Source of the DNA: Sulfurospirillum deleyianum DSM 6946
Lineage (GTDB): Bacteria; Campylobacterota; Campylobacteria; Campylobacterales; Sulfurospirillaceae
Direction of reading: 5' to 3'
DNA length: 64,000 bases
Assembly: GCF_000024885.1 (NCBI RefSeq)
Contig: NC_013512.1
Coordinates: forward strand, 744,001 to 808,000
Shown here piece by piece: positions 9,444 to 19,558 of the stretch. Within the stretch, counting starts at the first letter, position 1; every line of letters starts with the position of its first letter. The translations under genes and the position numbers were made by a program. The notes beneath the pieces were generated by a model. The model was not told the origin of the DNA. It saw only the letters and a program-made list of their open reading frames with translations, and made no database searches.

Positions 9444-10769
9444 ATGTCTAGATATATGCTTATTAATGGGGAAAATCAGCGTATTTATAATAAATTTTTA
9501 GAATTTAAAGAGAGCTTCTTTGATAGGGGTCTCTCTTTTTTTGATAAAAATATACAGCTTTTCGATAATGATGAAGTTTTTGATGAATTTGAGCAAAGAT
9601 GTATTACAAATTATGATTCATCTGCTAAAAATCACGAAGAAAAATTTTTCAAACAACTCCAAGGTTCATCTGCAAAAGTAAGACATTATTTTGCCAATCT
9701 TTCTTGGTTACATGATTATCCAATTTATGATAAAAAGATAGCAACAAAACATAATGAATTAAAGCAGTTTTTAGATACTTATTACATAGAGGAAAATGTT
9801 GAAAAAAGTTTAGCTGAAGCTGGTATTGCATCTTATGGAAACTTGAGATTTCGTATTTATGAAGATATCGTTTTTTTACATTTTTTTATAAAAGAATATC
9901 GTAAAACAAACTCAAATCCGCATGATATTATTAAAGATATTAATTTGACAAAATTAAGAAATGAACTTTCAGATGAAAAATTTAATAATGTTCAAGCTGT
10001 TCCATCAAGGCATATGCTAAATTACCTTTTTAATCCCGATTATTATGAACCGATAGTAGATTCTGCATCTAAACGAAAGATAGTTGAGTTTTTTAACTAT
10101 GATTGCTTTAAACAAGATATAGATGATTGTATTTATCAAATTAGAGAAACACAATTTGGTTTTGAAGATAGTATCTATGAATATGTCTTGAACAACGAAG
10201 ATAATTCCACAAGAAAATCTATAGCAACAATTATTAAGTATGATAAAGAAGATAATAAATCTGATGATTTGATAATACTTAATTGTACGGCTGATAGCAA
10301 TGAAGACTTATTTGAAAATGCAAAACGTAAATTAGAGAATGGAATCAGTGCTGAAGAATTAGTATATCAGTCAATCAAAAAAAATGTAGATAAAAAAGTA
10401 TTTGTCAATCATTTTGTAAAATATTATCATGCAGAGATTGGGATTGTTGTTGAAAATTTTGATAAATTAATTCATTACTCAAAACATTATAATCGATATG
10501 CCCCTTTTGATCTCATTTCAACTAGAGGGCAAGAGCTTATATTTATCGAAGTAAAAAGTACTTTAGGTAATGAAATATATTTTTCGCGCAGTGAAATTAA
10601 GTTTGCATATAAACATTTAGACAATTATCAAGTTAAAGTTGTTAAGGATAAAATCATATATGATATTGATATAAAAGATACTATTAAAGAAGTATTTGAA
10701 ACATTGTATGATAATCAACAATCATGGCAATGCGAGACAATACAATTTAAAGTTCACTTTAACAACTAA
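9444..10769 (+). CDS. Probable PD-(D/E)xK nuclease-like protein with C-terminal DUF3883-type domain
   Basis: 441 residues, markedly more AT-rich and Asn/Lys/Tyr-rich than its neighbours, suggesting horizontal origin. The N-terminal 300 residues are not recognised. Residues about 330-410 read YAPFDLISTRGQELIFIEVKST..EIYFSRSEIKFA, the pattern of the DUF3883 / NO VEIN C-terminal domain, a restriction-endonuclease-like fold; the putative catalytic residues are Asp356, Glu369 and Lys371. Such domains are frequent in restriction and other anti-phage proteins, but no methylase or helicase partner is adjacent. ATG 9444 has a purine-rich GGGAAAG in front. It sits alone between dbpA and yebC, pointing to a single-gene insertion. 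Confidence 0.65.
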   Translation: MSRYMLINGENQRIYNKFLEFKESFFDRGLSFFDKNIQLFDNDEVFDEFEQRCITNYDSSAKNHEEKFFKQLQGSSAKVRHYFANLSWLHDYPIYDKKIATKHNELKQFLDTYYIEENVEKSLAEAGIASYGNLRFRIYEDIVFLHFFIKEYRKTNSNPHDIIKDINLTKLRNELSDEKFNNVQAVPSRHMLNYLFNPDYYEPIVDSASKRKIVEFFNYDCFKQDIDDCIYQIRETQFGFEDSIYEYVLNNEDNSTRKSIATIIKYDKEDNKSDDLIILNCTADSNEDLFENAKRKLENGISAEELVYQSIKKNVDKKVFVNHFVKYYHAEIGIVVENFDKLIHYSKHYNRYAPFDLISTRGQELIFIEVKSTLGNEIYFSRSEIKFAYKHLDNYQVKVVKDKIIYDIDIKDTIKEVFETLYDNQQSWQCETIQFKVHFNN

Positions 10770-10801
10770 AACCTTTTACAAGTAAAGAGAAAAAAGGCTA
10801 G

Positions 10802-10823
10802 AGGGCTTTACATGTAAAGCCCT
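10802..10823. terminator. Perfect palindrome, probable bidirectional terminator containing TTTACATGTAAA
   Basis: A 22-base perfect palindrome between two convergent genes: arms AGGGCTTTACA and TGTAAAGCCCT. On the plus strand it is followed by AAAAAG only, but on the minus strand (downstream of yebC) CTAGCCTTTTTT follows, so it may end yebC transcription. The centre is the TTTACATGTAAA repeat. Confidence 0.6.
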
Positions 10824-10831
10824 AAAAAGTG

Positions 10832-11542
10832 TTAACCAATGTTCGTATAAACCGCTTGAACGTCATCGTCATCTTCAATTTTTTCAATGACCTTTTCAAT
10901 GTCCACCATTTGCTCTTCTGTGAATGAAAGAGGGGTGTTGGCAATGCGCTCTAGGGTTGCTTTAGTGAGGGTGATGCCAAGGCTATCAAACGCACTGTTT
11001 AGGCTTCCAAAGTTGGTGTAATCCGCATAAACCAGTACCACGCCATCTTCTTCTTCAATCTCTTCAAGCCCTGCATCAATGAGTTCTAACTCAAGTGCTT
11101 CAATGTCCATGTCAGGTGTTTTAGCAAATTCAAAAACGGCTTTGCGTGAGAACATAAAATCCAGTGAGCCGTTGTTAAGCATCTCTGCGCCTGATTTTTT
11201 AAAGGCACTTTTAATGTTCGCAACGGTTCGGGTGTTATTATCGGTGGCGCATTCGACAAAAAAGAGTGAACCATGCGGTCCTTTGCCCTCATAGGTCACT
11301 TCGCTAAGCGTTTGGGCATCTTTCCCAAGCGCTCGTTTAATGGCGGCATCAATGTTGTCTTTAGGCATATTTTCCGCTTTGGCATTGAGAATGGCGGTAC
11401 GAAGTTTTGCATTACTTTCAGGGTCACCACCTCCCTCTTTTGCTGCCATCATAATGGCACGGCCAAGTCTAGGAAATACACGGGACATATTTCCCCAACG
11501 CTTCATTTTTGCGGCTTTTCGGTATTCAAACGCTCTTCCCAT
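10832..11542 (-). CDS. yebC: YebC/PmpR family protein
   Basis: 236 residues, full family length. It opens with [21 protein letters not shown], and family strings [31 protein letters not shown] and [20 protein letters not shown] are present; the acidic C-terminus is normal. YebC/TACO1 proteins were first described as transcription regulators (PmpR) and more recently as ribosome-associated factors that relieve stalling, particularly at proline stretches. The gene stands alone, convergent with the nuclease-like gene and divergent from the LUD gene 95 bp away. Confidence 0.92.
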   Translation of the reverse strand: MGRAFEYRKAAKMKRWGNMSRVFPRLGRAIMMAAKEGGGDPESNAKLRTAILNAKAENMPKDNIDAAIKRALGKDAQTLSEVTYEGKGPHGSLFFVECATDNNTRTVANIKSAFKKSGAEMLNNGSLDFMFSRKAVFEFAKTPDMDIEALELELIDAGLEEIEEEDGVVLVYADYTNFGSLNSAFDSLGITLTKATLERIANTPLSFTEEQMVDIEKVIEKIEDDDDVQAVYTNIG

Positions 11543-11636
11543 AGGGTTTTATTCCTTCTTCAGTATATGATTTGTTTTTCTAATTATACCTTTTTAAAAA
11601 TAAGAGTATTATTTTGCAAAAACAAAGGAAATAGGG

Positions 11637-12233
11637 ATGGAAAATCTAAAAAAAGTGTATGAAAAGCATGGATTTGAGTTAATTTGTATTCCTAACAAAG
11701 AAGAGGCGCTTCGTGTGGCAATGAGTTTTGTGAAACCACAGATGCGCATTGGTTTTGGAGGCTCAACCAGTGTCAAAGAGATTGGGTTGTATGAGTATGT
11801 GACTTCACGCAAAGACATTACGCTCTTTAATCAATACGAATCAGGCATTAGCATGGAAGAAAATGTAGAACGAAGAAGGCAAGGGCTTTTGGTGGATTTG
11901 TACATTTGCAGCACCAATGCACTGAGTAAAAATGGCGAACTCATTAATGCTGATGGAAGTGGAAATAGAGTTGCGGCACAAATGTTTGGACCTAAAAAGG
12001 TTTTGATTATTGCGGGTAAAAATAAACTGGTTGAGACGATTGAGGATGGATTTAAGCGGATTCGTGAGGTTGCAGCACCTAAAAATCTTGAGCGCATGAA
12101 CAACGTTGCCAAAAGTATGGGAAAAGTACCTCGTTATACTCTTGAAACGATAGGACAGAAGTTTAGTTATATCACTGGGGATGAGGTAGGTAGAACGAGC
12201 ATTATTTTAGTCGATGAGGATTTAGGTTTTTAA
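11637..12233 (+). CDS. LUD-domain protein (LutC-like)
   Basis: 198 residues of the LUD domain (lactate utilisation, formerly DUF162): IGFGGSTSVKEIGL (about 39-52), DLYICSTNALSKNGELINADGSGNRVA (about 85-111) and GPKKVLIIAGKNKL (about 117-130). In LutABC the LUD protein LutC joins two iron-sulfur proteins in L-lactate oxidation, but neither lutA nor lutB is adjacent and stand-alone LUD proteins of this size are common and uncharacterised. Its stop codon overlaps the stop of the convergent outer-membrane gene by 4 bp. Confidence 0.8.
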   Translation: MENLKKVYEKHGFELICIPNKEEALRVAMSFVKPQMRIGFGGSTSVKEIGLYEYVTSRKDITLFNQYESGISMEENVERRRQGLLVDLYICSTNALSKNGELINADGSGNRVAAQMFGPKKVLIIAGKNKLVETIEDGFKRIREVAAPKNLERMNNVAKSMGKVPRYTLETIGQKFSYITGDEVGRTSIILVDEDLGF

Positions 12234-13012
12234 AATTTTGTGGTGAAATTGATGCTAAATTGGTTTTCTTGTTTATCGATGCCTGTTTTATCGTAAGCAA
12301 TGCCAAGATTAAAATCTTTTGAAAGTTCATTGAGTTTAAATGAACTATAAATGCCTGTGTAAGAGAGGGTGTTTTGGGTGTCATTGGCGATGACATAGCG
12401 TGAGCCAAATAACATATCTTTACGAAGCGCATAATTAACATCGAGTGCATAGGCCTGCGTATTGGGTGCGTAGTTGTTGGAGCTTAATGTCGAAGAGGTG
12501 GGCAAAAGGGTGTCTTTGCCATCTAAATTACTATTGGCATCATGCATTCCATCAAACACTTTCGAGTATGCCACGTAGCTTCCAAAATTTTCATAATTCA
12601 TTTGTGCTTTCATACCCAGCGCATTGACCATAGAAATATCACTTTGGCTAAGTGTTTGCTTATAGGTATCTGTATAGTAGTTTGCACTAAGTTTATATCC
12701 AAAATCAGACGATTCTTTTGCATAGAGTGCTTCTGTGTAGTAAAGGGTGTTTTCACTCTCACTAAAAGCAGTTTGTGTCGCAAAAGACTGAGTGGCAAGT
12801 TCAACTTTTAAGCCTCCTATGGGCGCACTTTGGTAACGAAAAAGAAGTTTTTGTGTGCGTGATGCAGAGTAGGGATTTGCATCTTCTACGCCTTCATCAT
12901 ACGTTGCGTTTATTTTATGACTTAAATTGCCATCGAGTAGGGCATCTATGAGTGTATCAGCTGCAAAAAGTGTATGGGTAAAAAAAATGAAGTTAAAAAT
13001 GAGTTTTTTCAT
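12230..13012 (-). CDS. Short outer-membrane beta-barrel (OprD/porin-like) protein
   Basis: 260 residues with a signal peptide (MKKLIFNFIFFTHTLFAAD) and alternating aromatic/polar strands such as KLSANYYTDTYKQ and MKAQMNYENFGSYVAYSKVF, ending in FTTKF with a terminal Phe, the usual signal for BAM-dependent outer-membrane insertion. It resembles the barrel of epsilonproteobacterial OprD-family porins but is shorter than the roughly 400-residue norm, so it may be a reduced member or a different small barrel. Substrate unknown. Convergent with the LUD gene and followed upstream by groEL on the same strand. Confidence 0.6.
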   Translation of the reverse strand: MKKLIFNFIFFTHTLFAADTLIDALLDGNLSHKINATYDEGVEDANPYSASRTQKLLFRYQSAPIGGLKVELATQSFATQTAFSESENTLYYTEALYAKESSDFGYKLSANYYTDTYKQTLSQSDISMVNALGMKAQMNYENFGSYVAYSKVFDGMHDANSNLDGKDTLLPTSSTLSSNNYAPNTQAYALDVNYALRKDMLFGSRYVIANDTQNTLSYTGIYSSFKLNELSKDFNLGIAYDKTGIDKQENQFSINFTTKF

Positions 13013-13027
13013 GATATGTGAGAGTGT

Positions 13028-13047
13028 AAAGCCACAAAAATGGCTTT
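13028..13047 (-). terminator. Possible groEL terminator hairpin
   Basis: Downstream of groEL on the minus strand, AAAGCCA and TGGCTTT arms enclose six bases; a TTTACATGTAAA palindrome (13045-13056) overlaps one arm. The T-run lies in the loop rather than after the stem, so termination strength is uncertain. Confidence 0.35.
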
Positions 13048-13072
13048 ACATGTAAAAAGCAGAGGGAATGAT

Positions 13073-14722
<1,650 letters not shown>

Positions 14723-14744
14723 CTAAATTTTTTTTAAATTTTAA

Positions 14745-15011
14745 TTATAAAACACCCAAAATATCATCGAGGTTCATTACCAAATAGGTTTTCCCATCGA
14801 GTGTTAGTTCTGTACCAGCATATTTGCCAAATACAACTTTATCTCCAAGTTTGACAAGTCCTTTTTCTTCAACTTTAGGACTAATAGCTCTAACAATACC
14901 GCTAAGAGGTTTTTCTTTGGCATTGTCAGGAATGATAATACCTGTTGCAGTTGTAGTAGCTTCTTCGATTCTCTCAAGAAGTACACGTTTACCAAGTGGT
15001 TTGAAAGTCAT
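14745..15011 (-). CDS. groS: Co-chaperonin GroES (Hsp10)
   Basis: 88 residues from ATG 15011 ([17 protein letters not shown]); AAGGA precedes it by about 7 bases. A longer frame from 15086 would add 25 residues that overlap the operator and are not part of the family. Family strings: [27 protein letters not shown] and [10 protein letters not shown]. Caps the GroEL ring. First gene of groESL. Confidence 0.97.
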   Translation of the reverse strand: MTFKPLGKRVLLERIEEATTTATGIIIPDNAKEKPLSGIVRAISPKVEEKGLVKLGDKVVFGKYAGTELTLDGKTYLVMNLDDILGVL

Positions 15012-15036
15012 GTGTTCGTCCTTTTGACTAAAATTT

Positions 15037-15063
15037 TTAGCACTCGTTTGTTGCGAGTGACAG
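15037..15063 (-). promoter_or_regulatory. CIRCE-type operator upstream of groES
   Basis: TTAGCACTC, nine spacer bases, then GAGTGACAG. The CIRCE consensus is TTAGCACTC-N9-GAGTGCTAA, so the left arm is perfect and five of nine bases of the right arm match. This is the known binding site of the HrcA heat-shock repressor, placed 26 bp before the groES start. hrcA itself is not in the window. Confidence 0.85.
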
Positions 15064-15223
15064 AATTTTACTTGAAAATCATTCAAAAGTCAAGAAAAAA
15101 ACGCTTAAAGTTTAGTCTATAATGCTCAATGTTTTTTAGTTTTTGAATGCAAAATATAAAATATTTCAAAATTAACCTAACTATAAGTTTCTTAACTATA
15201 TAATTCCAACCTCTTTTAACCAC

Positions 15224-15300
15224 GTCAAGGTAGCTCAGCTGGTTAGAGCGCTGGTCTCATAAGCCGGAGGTCGAGGGTTCGAGTCCCTCTCTTGACACCA
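15224..15300 (+). tRNA. tRNA-Met (CAT anticodon)
   Basis: A 77-base cloverleaf: acceptor GTCAAGG pairing with TCTTGAC (one G-U), D-arm AGCTCAGCTGGTTAGAGC, anticodon loop CTCATAA (CAT), T-arm GAGGGTTCGAGTCCCTC, discriminator A and encoded CCA. Elongator versus initiator was not settled; the paired first base G-C favours elongator. The 3' end serves as the attachment site of the integrated element. Confidence 0.93.
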
Positions 15301-15308
15301 CTCACTCC
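15278..15308 (+). other. Left attachment site (attL core) at the tRNA-Met 3' end
   Basis: TTCGAGTCCCTCTCTTGAC then ACCACTCACTC. The right-hand copy reads TTCGAGTCCCCCTCTT then ACCACTTACTC, lacking GAC and with two substitutions. Confidence 0.65.
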
Positions 15309-15424
15309 TACAATACACTTTAATATCCATCAACTTAATCATTAAAAGTACCTAAAAATAGGCAACATTTGAATTTTTTCCTACAAATAGCATTTATATT
15401 ATTCAGATGAAAATAATATTTTTT

Positions 15425-15496
15425 GCAGTAGGATTTACAGTAGAAGAAAATACTGTATACAGTATTATGAAAAACTACTGTAAAAAAAGGTACTGC
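15425..15496. promoter_or_regulatory. Nested inverted repeats of TACTGTA in front of the integrase
   Basis: Three concentric inverted pairs: the perfect palindrome AATACTGTATACAGTATT (15449-15466); TTTACAGTAG (15434-15443) with CTACTGTAAA (15475-15484); and GCAGTA (15425-15430) with TACTGC (15491-15496). The integrase ATG follows two bases later. The outer left part recurs near the right end of the element (30714-30731). This arrangement fits an autorepressor operator and/or integrase/Xis arm-type binding sites; no direct evidence separates these. Confidence 0.7.
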
Positions 15497-15497
15497 G

Positions 15498-16757
15498 ATG
15501 CCCAAAAAAGTTCTCCCATTAACCGATACAGAATTGAAAAAATCAAAGATTCAAGAAAAAACCTACCGTTTAACTGATGGTGCAGGGCTTTATTTATTGG
15601 TAGAACCTAATGGTTCAAAGGGCTGGAGGTTAGATTATACTCGACCAAATGGTGGTCGTAACACTATCTCATTGGGGACTTATCCTACAATTACATTATG
15701 CGAGGCAAGAGAAAAGCGTGATGAACTGAAAAAGCAGATTAAAAAAGGTGTTGATCCCTCTTTAGAACGAAAGGGAGTGAAAGAACTCCAAAGAGAAGAA
15801 AAAGAAGCTGATCATGCCGAAGAGGAACGTAAACAAAATACTTTTGAAAAAGTTGCAAGAGATTTTTTTGAAAGCATTACTATCGAACTTGTTCCAAAGT
15901 ATCACTCATCAAAACTAGCTCGATTAGAAAATCATATATTTCCTTACATGGGCAATATTCCTATAGACCAAGTAAGTCGTTTGATGATTATAGAGCATTT
16001 AGAACGACTTAAAGCCGCAAATAAAATAGAAACTGCACGACGAATACTTAATATCATTGAACAAGTTTATCGTTATGCTGTTACACATGAGCTAGCTCCA
16101 CATAACATTATTGCTGACATTGATAAACGCTACGTTATAGGCAAAAAAGAGGTACGACATTTCCCTACAATCACTGATCCAGTTGAGATAGGAAAACTTG
16201 TCCGCATGATTGACGAATATCCAGGTGATATCTCAACTAAATACGCGTTGAAGCTTGCTATATTGACGGCACAACGTCCATACAATATCCGCTTTGCGGA
16301 GTGGAACGAATTTGACTTAGAAAGAGATGTATGGCAGATTAGCGCGGAAAAAATGAAAATGAAACGTCCACATATTATTCCAATTATTCTACAAATAAAA
16401 ACTATCTTACGGGAACTTGAACCTTTTACTAAAAATAGATCACAGTATTTGTTCCCAGCACTTACATCAAATGTTCGGCCAATTAGTGAAAATACCATGA
16501 ATCAAGCATTGCGACGTCTCGGTTATACCAAAGAAGAGATTGTCTCTCATGGATTTAGAGCAATGTTCTCAACAATTGCAAATGAACATATTCCTGAACA
16601 TGGTTTTCACAGTGATATTATTGAACGTCATTTAGCACATAGCGAACAAAATAAAACCAAAGGAGCATACAATCGCGCAGAATATTTGAATGAACGACGT
16701 GGATTGATTGAATGGTGGGCTAATTTCTTAGATAAAGTGAGAATGAATAAGCCTTAA
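15498..16757 (+). CDS. int: P4-type tyrosine recombinase/integrase
   Basis: 419 residues. An N-terminal DUF4102-like arm-binding domain (LTDTELKKSKIQEKTYRLTDGAGLYLLVEPNGSK; then DYTRPNGGRNTISLGTYPTITL), a core-binding SAM-like domain (about 115-205), then the catalytic domain. Catalytic signs include LTAQRPYNIRFAEW (first Arg, Arg256 region), SHGFRAMFSTIANE in the HxxR box, ERHLAHSEQNKTKGAYNRAEYL with the His and Tyr nucleophile. It lies 198 bp from the tRNA-Met 3' end, the usual target of this family. Regulated, probably, by the nested palindromes directly upstream. Confidence 0.92.
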   Translation: MPKKVLPLTDTELKKSKIQEKTYRLTDGAGLYLLVEPNGSKGWRLDYTRPNGGRNTISLGTYPTITLCEAREKRDELKKQIKKGVDPSLERKGVKELQREEKEADHAEEERKQNTFEKVARDFFESITIELVPKYHSSKLARLENHIFPYMGNIPIDQVSRLMIIEHLERLKAANKIETARRILNIIEQVYRYAVTHELAPHNIIADIDKRYVIGKKEVRHFPTITDPVEIGKLVRMIDEYPGDISTKYALKLAILTAQRPYNIRFAEWNEFDLERDVWQISAEKMKMKRPHIIPIILQIKTILRELEPFTKNRSQYLFPALTSNVRPISENTMNQALRRLGYTKEEIVSHGFRAMFSTIANEHIPEHGFHSDIIERHLAHSEQNKTKGAYNRAEYLNERRGLIEWWANFLDKVRMNKP

Positions 16758-16931
16758 ACTCTAACTAATAATCTTCAAAATCTTCTATATATGTTACAAA
16801 AATAAACATATTCAAATAAAATTTTTATCCAAATAATCTTCAAAATAAATAAATTTATATTTAAAAAAAATAGTTAAATATTAAAAATATAATAAATATA
16901 ATGTTTTAGGCTTTTTTTACTGATTTTTGAC

Positions 16932-16938
16932 AATATAA
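16932..16938. repeat. Target-site duplication of IS copy 1 (left)
   Basis: AATATAA directly before the IS end; the same seven bases follow the other end at 18466-18472. Confidence 0.75.
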
Positions 16939-18465
16939 CTCATCTTTCGCACCTAAATCCCAGCAATTCTTGAGTTGCACTTCGTAGTGTAGCAATTATA
17001 CTGGTAAAATCCTTATTGTTCTTTACAATCTCATCAATTTGTGCTATTTTGTCCATTATTTCAATAAACGCTTGCATAGCAATAGAAAGCGTGTAGAGTT
17101 CACACTCCAAATCTTTAAATAATCCACCAATGGTTTTTGGCTCATGGCTGATTCTATTGATGTAGCTGACAATATTGTAAGCAAAGAATGAAAGTGTCAT
17201 TCTAGCAATCAGTGCTTCATAGATTCTATTTTCTTCTTGTCCAAACCCAAAGTATTCTCTGAGCTCTTTATAGCCTTGTTCTATATCCCATCGTCGTTTA
17301 TAAATCTCAATAATCTCTTCATCATTGAGTTCTAAATCGGTGGAGACAATAGGGATGAGATTGTCGGTGGTTTTAATAAAAACAATTTTGAGTTTCCCTG
17401 CATTTTTATGTTCAACAACGGTTGAAAAATAGCTAAAGCGAATCTTCTTGCCATATGTTCCCACTTTGGCATTTTTAAGCTTTTTGTGTTTTTCATACAT
17501 GGCATTCAGTGTTTTTTCTTTGTCATTAAAGTTCCAAATCTTAGTGTTGTTAGCAATTCTTGAAATGACCTTTAGACCCAAATCGTTCATCTCTTGGATA
17601 AAGGCTGGTTTAGAGTACCAACTGTCAACCAGCAAGTAATCAGCGTATATACCACTGTGTACAGCTCTTTTTACCATAGCCAATGCTATCTTAGACTTAC
17701 CCTCCATAATCTCCATTCTTCGTTTGTAAGCGTTGCAACGGATATCGAGTTCTGTACTAAACTCTTCAACTTTAACGCGGGCATAGTTTCCCATGCTCAT
17801 TGCAAAATCTATCATAAAATTTGAATAACCATCACTATAATTCAAAGAAACAACATTGATCCCTCTAATGGTTCGCTTCTCTTTATTGCTCCAAAGTCCA
17901 TCACGACTCCCCTCTATATATTTACCTGTTTTACCCTCAACCGTATCATCCATAATAAAGACTTTTATTGACGAAGCATCTTGGACTTTATGCAAAAGCT
18001 TGATGATTTTTAAAGTGCTTAAAGAGAGAAGTTTTCTCCAGTTGTAGCTACTATTTTGCAAAAGTCTGTAGTAGGTGTCTTTTTTAAAACTCTCATTGCT
18101 TTGGTGCATAAACGAAGATATCTTTTTATTCATCACCAACATATAGACAAAGTGTAATACAACAAGATAGGGGGCTACGCCTTCTCTTTTCTTTACAAAG
18201 TTAGCACGGTGTAAAATACTCTTGATGTTTAAGAGTTGCAGTGTTTGATATATGGGGTTTTTAAGCGTTGTATTTATGGCCGATAGGATCTGTTCTTGAA
18301 GATTCATGGATGATATTCTTTATTTTTATTATAGCTAAAAGTGCCTAATATAGGGCTTTAACAGACTTTTTTCATTTGTCAATATGGAGATGGCACTCTT
18401 CTAAACGCTCGAAAGAATAGCCTTTTTAGACTATTCTTTTATTGGAATTAGGTGCGAAAGCTCAG
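16939..18465 (-). mobile_element. IS4-family insertion sequence, copy 1 (1527 bp)
   Basis: Ends share CTTTCGCACCTAAWTCC as imperfect inverted repeats and the element is flanked by AATATAA on both sides. Identical in length, and in the translated transposase, to copy 2 at 25423-26949, which is in the opposite orientation. Between integrase and alpA; no gene is obviously broken. Family assignment from the transposase Y-(2)-R-(3)-E signature. Confidence 0.88.
16940..18307 (-). CDS. IS4-family DDE transposase (copy 1)
   Basis: 455 residues. DDE residues are suggested by VFIMDDTVEGKTG (about 116-128), YLLVDSWYSKP (about 227-237) and YKRRWDIEQGYKELREY (about 347-363; Y-(2)-R-(3)-E). Transposase amino-acid sequence is identical to copy 2. 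Both copies are intact, so the element may still be active. The stop codon lies in the terminal inverted repeat flank. Confidence 0.9.
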   Translation of the reverse strand: MNLQEQILSAINTTLKNPIYQTLQLLNIKSILHRANFVKKREGVAPYLVVLHFVYMLVMNKKISSFMHQSNESFKKDTYYRLLQNSSYNWRKLLSLSTLKIIKLLHKVQDASSIKVFIMDDTVEGKTGKYIEGSRDGLWSNKEKRTIRGINVVSLNYSDGYSNFMIDFAMSMGNYARVKVEEFSTELDIRCNAYKRRMEIMEGKSKIALAMVKRAVHSGIYADYLLVDSWYSKPAFIQEMNDLGLKVISRIANNTKIWNFNDKEKTLNAMYEKHKKLKNAKVGTYGKKIRFSYFSTVVEHKNAGKLKIVFIKTTDNLIPIVSTDLELNDEEIIEIYKRRWDIEQGYKELREYFGFGQEENRIYEALIARMTLSFFAYNIVSYINRISHEPKTIGGLFKDLECELYTLSIAMQAFIEIMDKIAQIDEIVKNNKDFTSIIATLRSATQELLGFRCER

Positions 18466-18472
18466 AATATAA
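18466..18472. repeat. Target-site duplication of IS copy 1 (right)
   Basis: AATATAA, pairing with 16932-16938. Confidence 0.75.
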
Positions 18473-18526
18473 TTTAACCTTTTAAGCCATAATACTTAAT
18501 TATGAGTGATTTATCTGCAATTTTTA

Positions 18527-18586
18527 TTGACAATTAATAGATATTTGTAATTTTTATTGACAACAAAAATAAGAAATTATTATAAT
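18527..18586 (+). promoter_or_regulatory. Sigma-70-like promoter with duplicated -35 block
   Basis: TTGACA (18557-18562), 18 bases, TATAAT (18581-18586). The 15-base block AATTTTTATTGACAA occurs twice, 30 bp apart (18519-18533, 18549-18563), so a second TTGACA lies at 18527-18532. Likely drives alpA and the genes after it. Confidence 0.55.
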
Positions 18587-18702
18587 TGTAATTTTCTTTT
18601 GTTTGTAGTAGGATGGTCTTGTTTGAAGAAAATGACTTCACTTTCTTGGGTATTAACTGGTAGTGAAGACATATCAAAACATTCATGTTACAAGGAATAC
18701 AA

Positions 18703-18897
18703 ATGGAAAATATTTATAGTCCAGTATTACGCGAAAAAAAAGCGGCAGAGCGTTTAGCCGTCGCTACGTCGACACTTTGGCTATACACGAGACAAGGTAA
18801 ATTGAAGTCAATACGATTATCACCAAAAGTGACTGTGTGGTTACAATCTGATTTAGATGCCTTTATACAAAGTCGAATTGAAGATATAGAGAAATAA
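18703..18897 (+). CDS. AlpA-type helix-turn-helix regulator / excisionase
   Basis: 64 residues from ATG 18703, chosen because AAGGA stands at the right distance and the family starts here; a frame from 18685 adds six residues. The MerR-like winged HTH is visible in KKAAERLAVATSTLWLYTRQGKLKSIRLSPKVTVWLQSDLDAFI. AlpA/Xis proteins control integrase expression and excision of P4-type elements. Stops 2 bp before the next gene. Confidence 0.75.
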   Translation: MENIYSPVLREKKAAERLAVATSTLWLYTRQGKLKSIRLSPKVTVWLQSDLDAFIQSRIEDIEK

Positions 18898-18899
18898 TT

Positions 18900-19289
18900 A
18901 TGGCTGAGCGACGAATGTTTGCTAAATCAATAATTGACAGTGACCTATTTTTAGATATGCCAATATCTTCTCAATGCTTATATTTTCATTTAGGGATTAG
19001 AGCAGACGACGATGGCTTTGTTAATAATCCAAAAAAAATTGCAAAAATGATTAATGCGAATGATGATGATATGCGTATATTGTTTGCTAAAAAATTCATT
19101 ATCACTTTTGCAAGTGGCGTAATTGTAATTAGTCATTGGCGTGTTCACAATTACATTCAAAAAGACAGATACAAGCCAACTACTTTTCACCAAGAAAAGG
19201 CAGTTTTGGGCACTGATACAAATAATGTATACACTTTGGATACAGAATGTGTACAAGTTGGATACGCAGGTAAGGTAAGGTTAGGCTAG
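18900..19289 (+). CDS. Phage/element replisome-organiser N-terminal domain protein, short
   Basis: 129 residues. The N-terminal 100 residues (MAERRMFAKSIIDSDLFLDMP..YFHLGIRADDDGFVNNPKKIAKMI) match the N-terminal winged-helix domain of phage replication organisers and DnaD-like initiators common in Gram-positive phages. Full-length members usually carry a further C-terminal region; this one ends soon after GKVRLG within a run of GGTAAG-like repeats, so it may be truncated. Directly follows alpA (2 bp gap), suggesting a joint early transcript. Confidence 0.6.
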   Translation: MAERRMFAKSIIDSDLFLDMPISSQCLYFHLGIRADDDGFVNNPKKIAKMINANDDDMRILFAKKFIITFASGVIVISHWRVHNYIQKDRYKPTTFHQEKAVLGTDTNNVYTLDTECVQVGYAGKVRLG

Positions 19290-19558
19290 GTAAGTCTCTT
19301 TTACACCAAAAAAGAAAAAAAGGACTTTCAAGTTAAAAAACTTATTAAAACTTACCTAATTTTGAATTTGGATTATGAGTGAAACTTAATTATTCAATGA
19401 TAATAAAGGCCTATACCCTAAAAATGGTTATTTCTTTGGTGTTCACAACAAGCTTTTGGATAAGAATGAGAGTTTTAAAAGTTATATAACTTTCAATGTC
19501 AAATCGTCAAATCCTTGGAATAGCTGAAATGAAAAAATATTATAAGGAAAGTACAAAG

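Noticed and set aside
15012-15086. N-terminal extension of GroES
   Set aside because: It overlaps the CIRCE operator, while the ATG at 15011 has a Shine-Dalgarno and matches family length.
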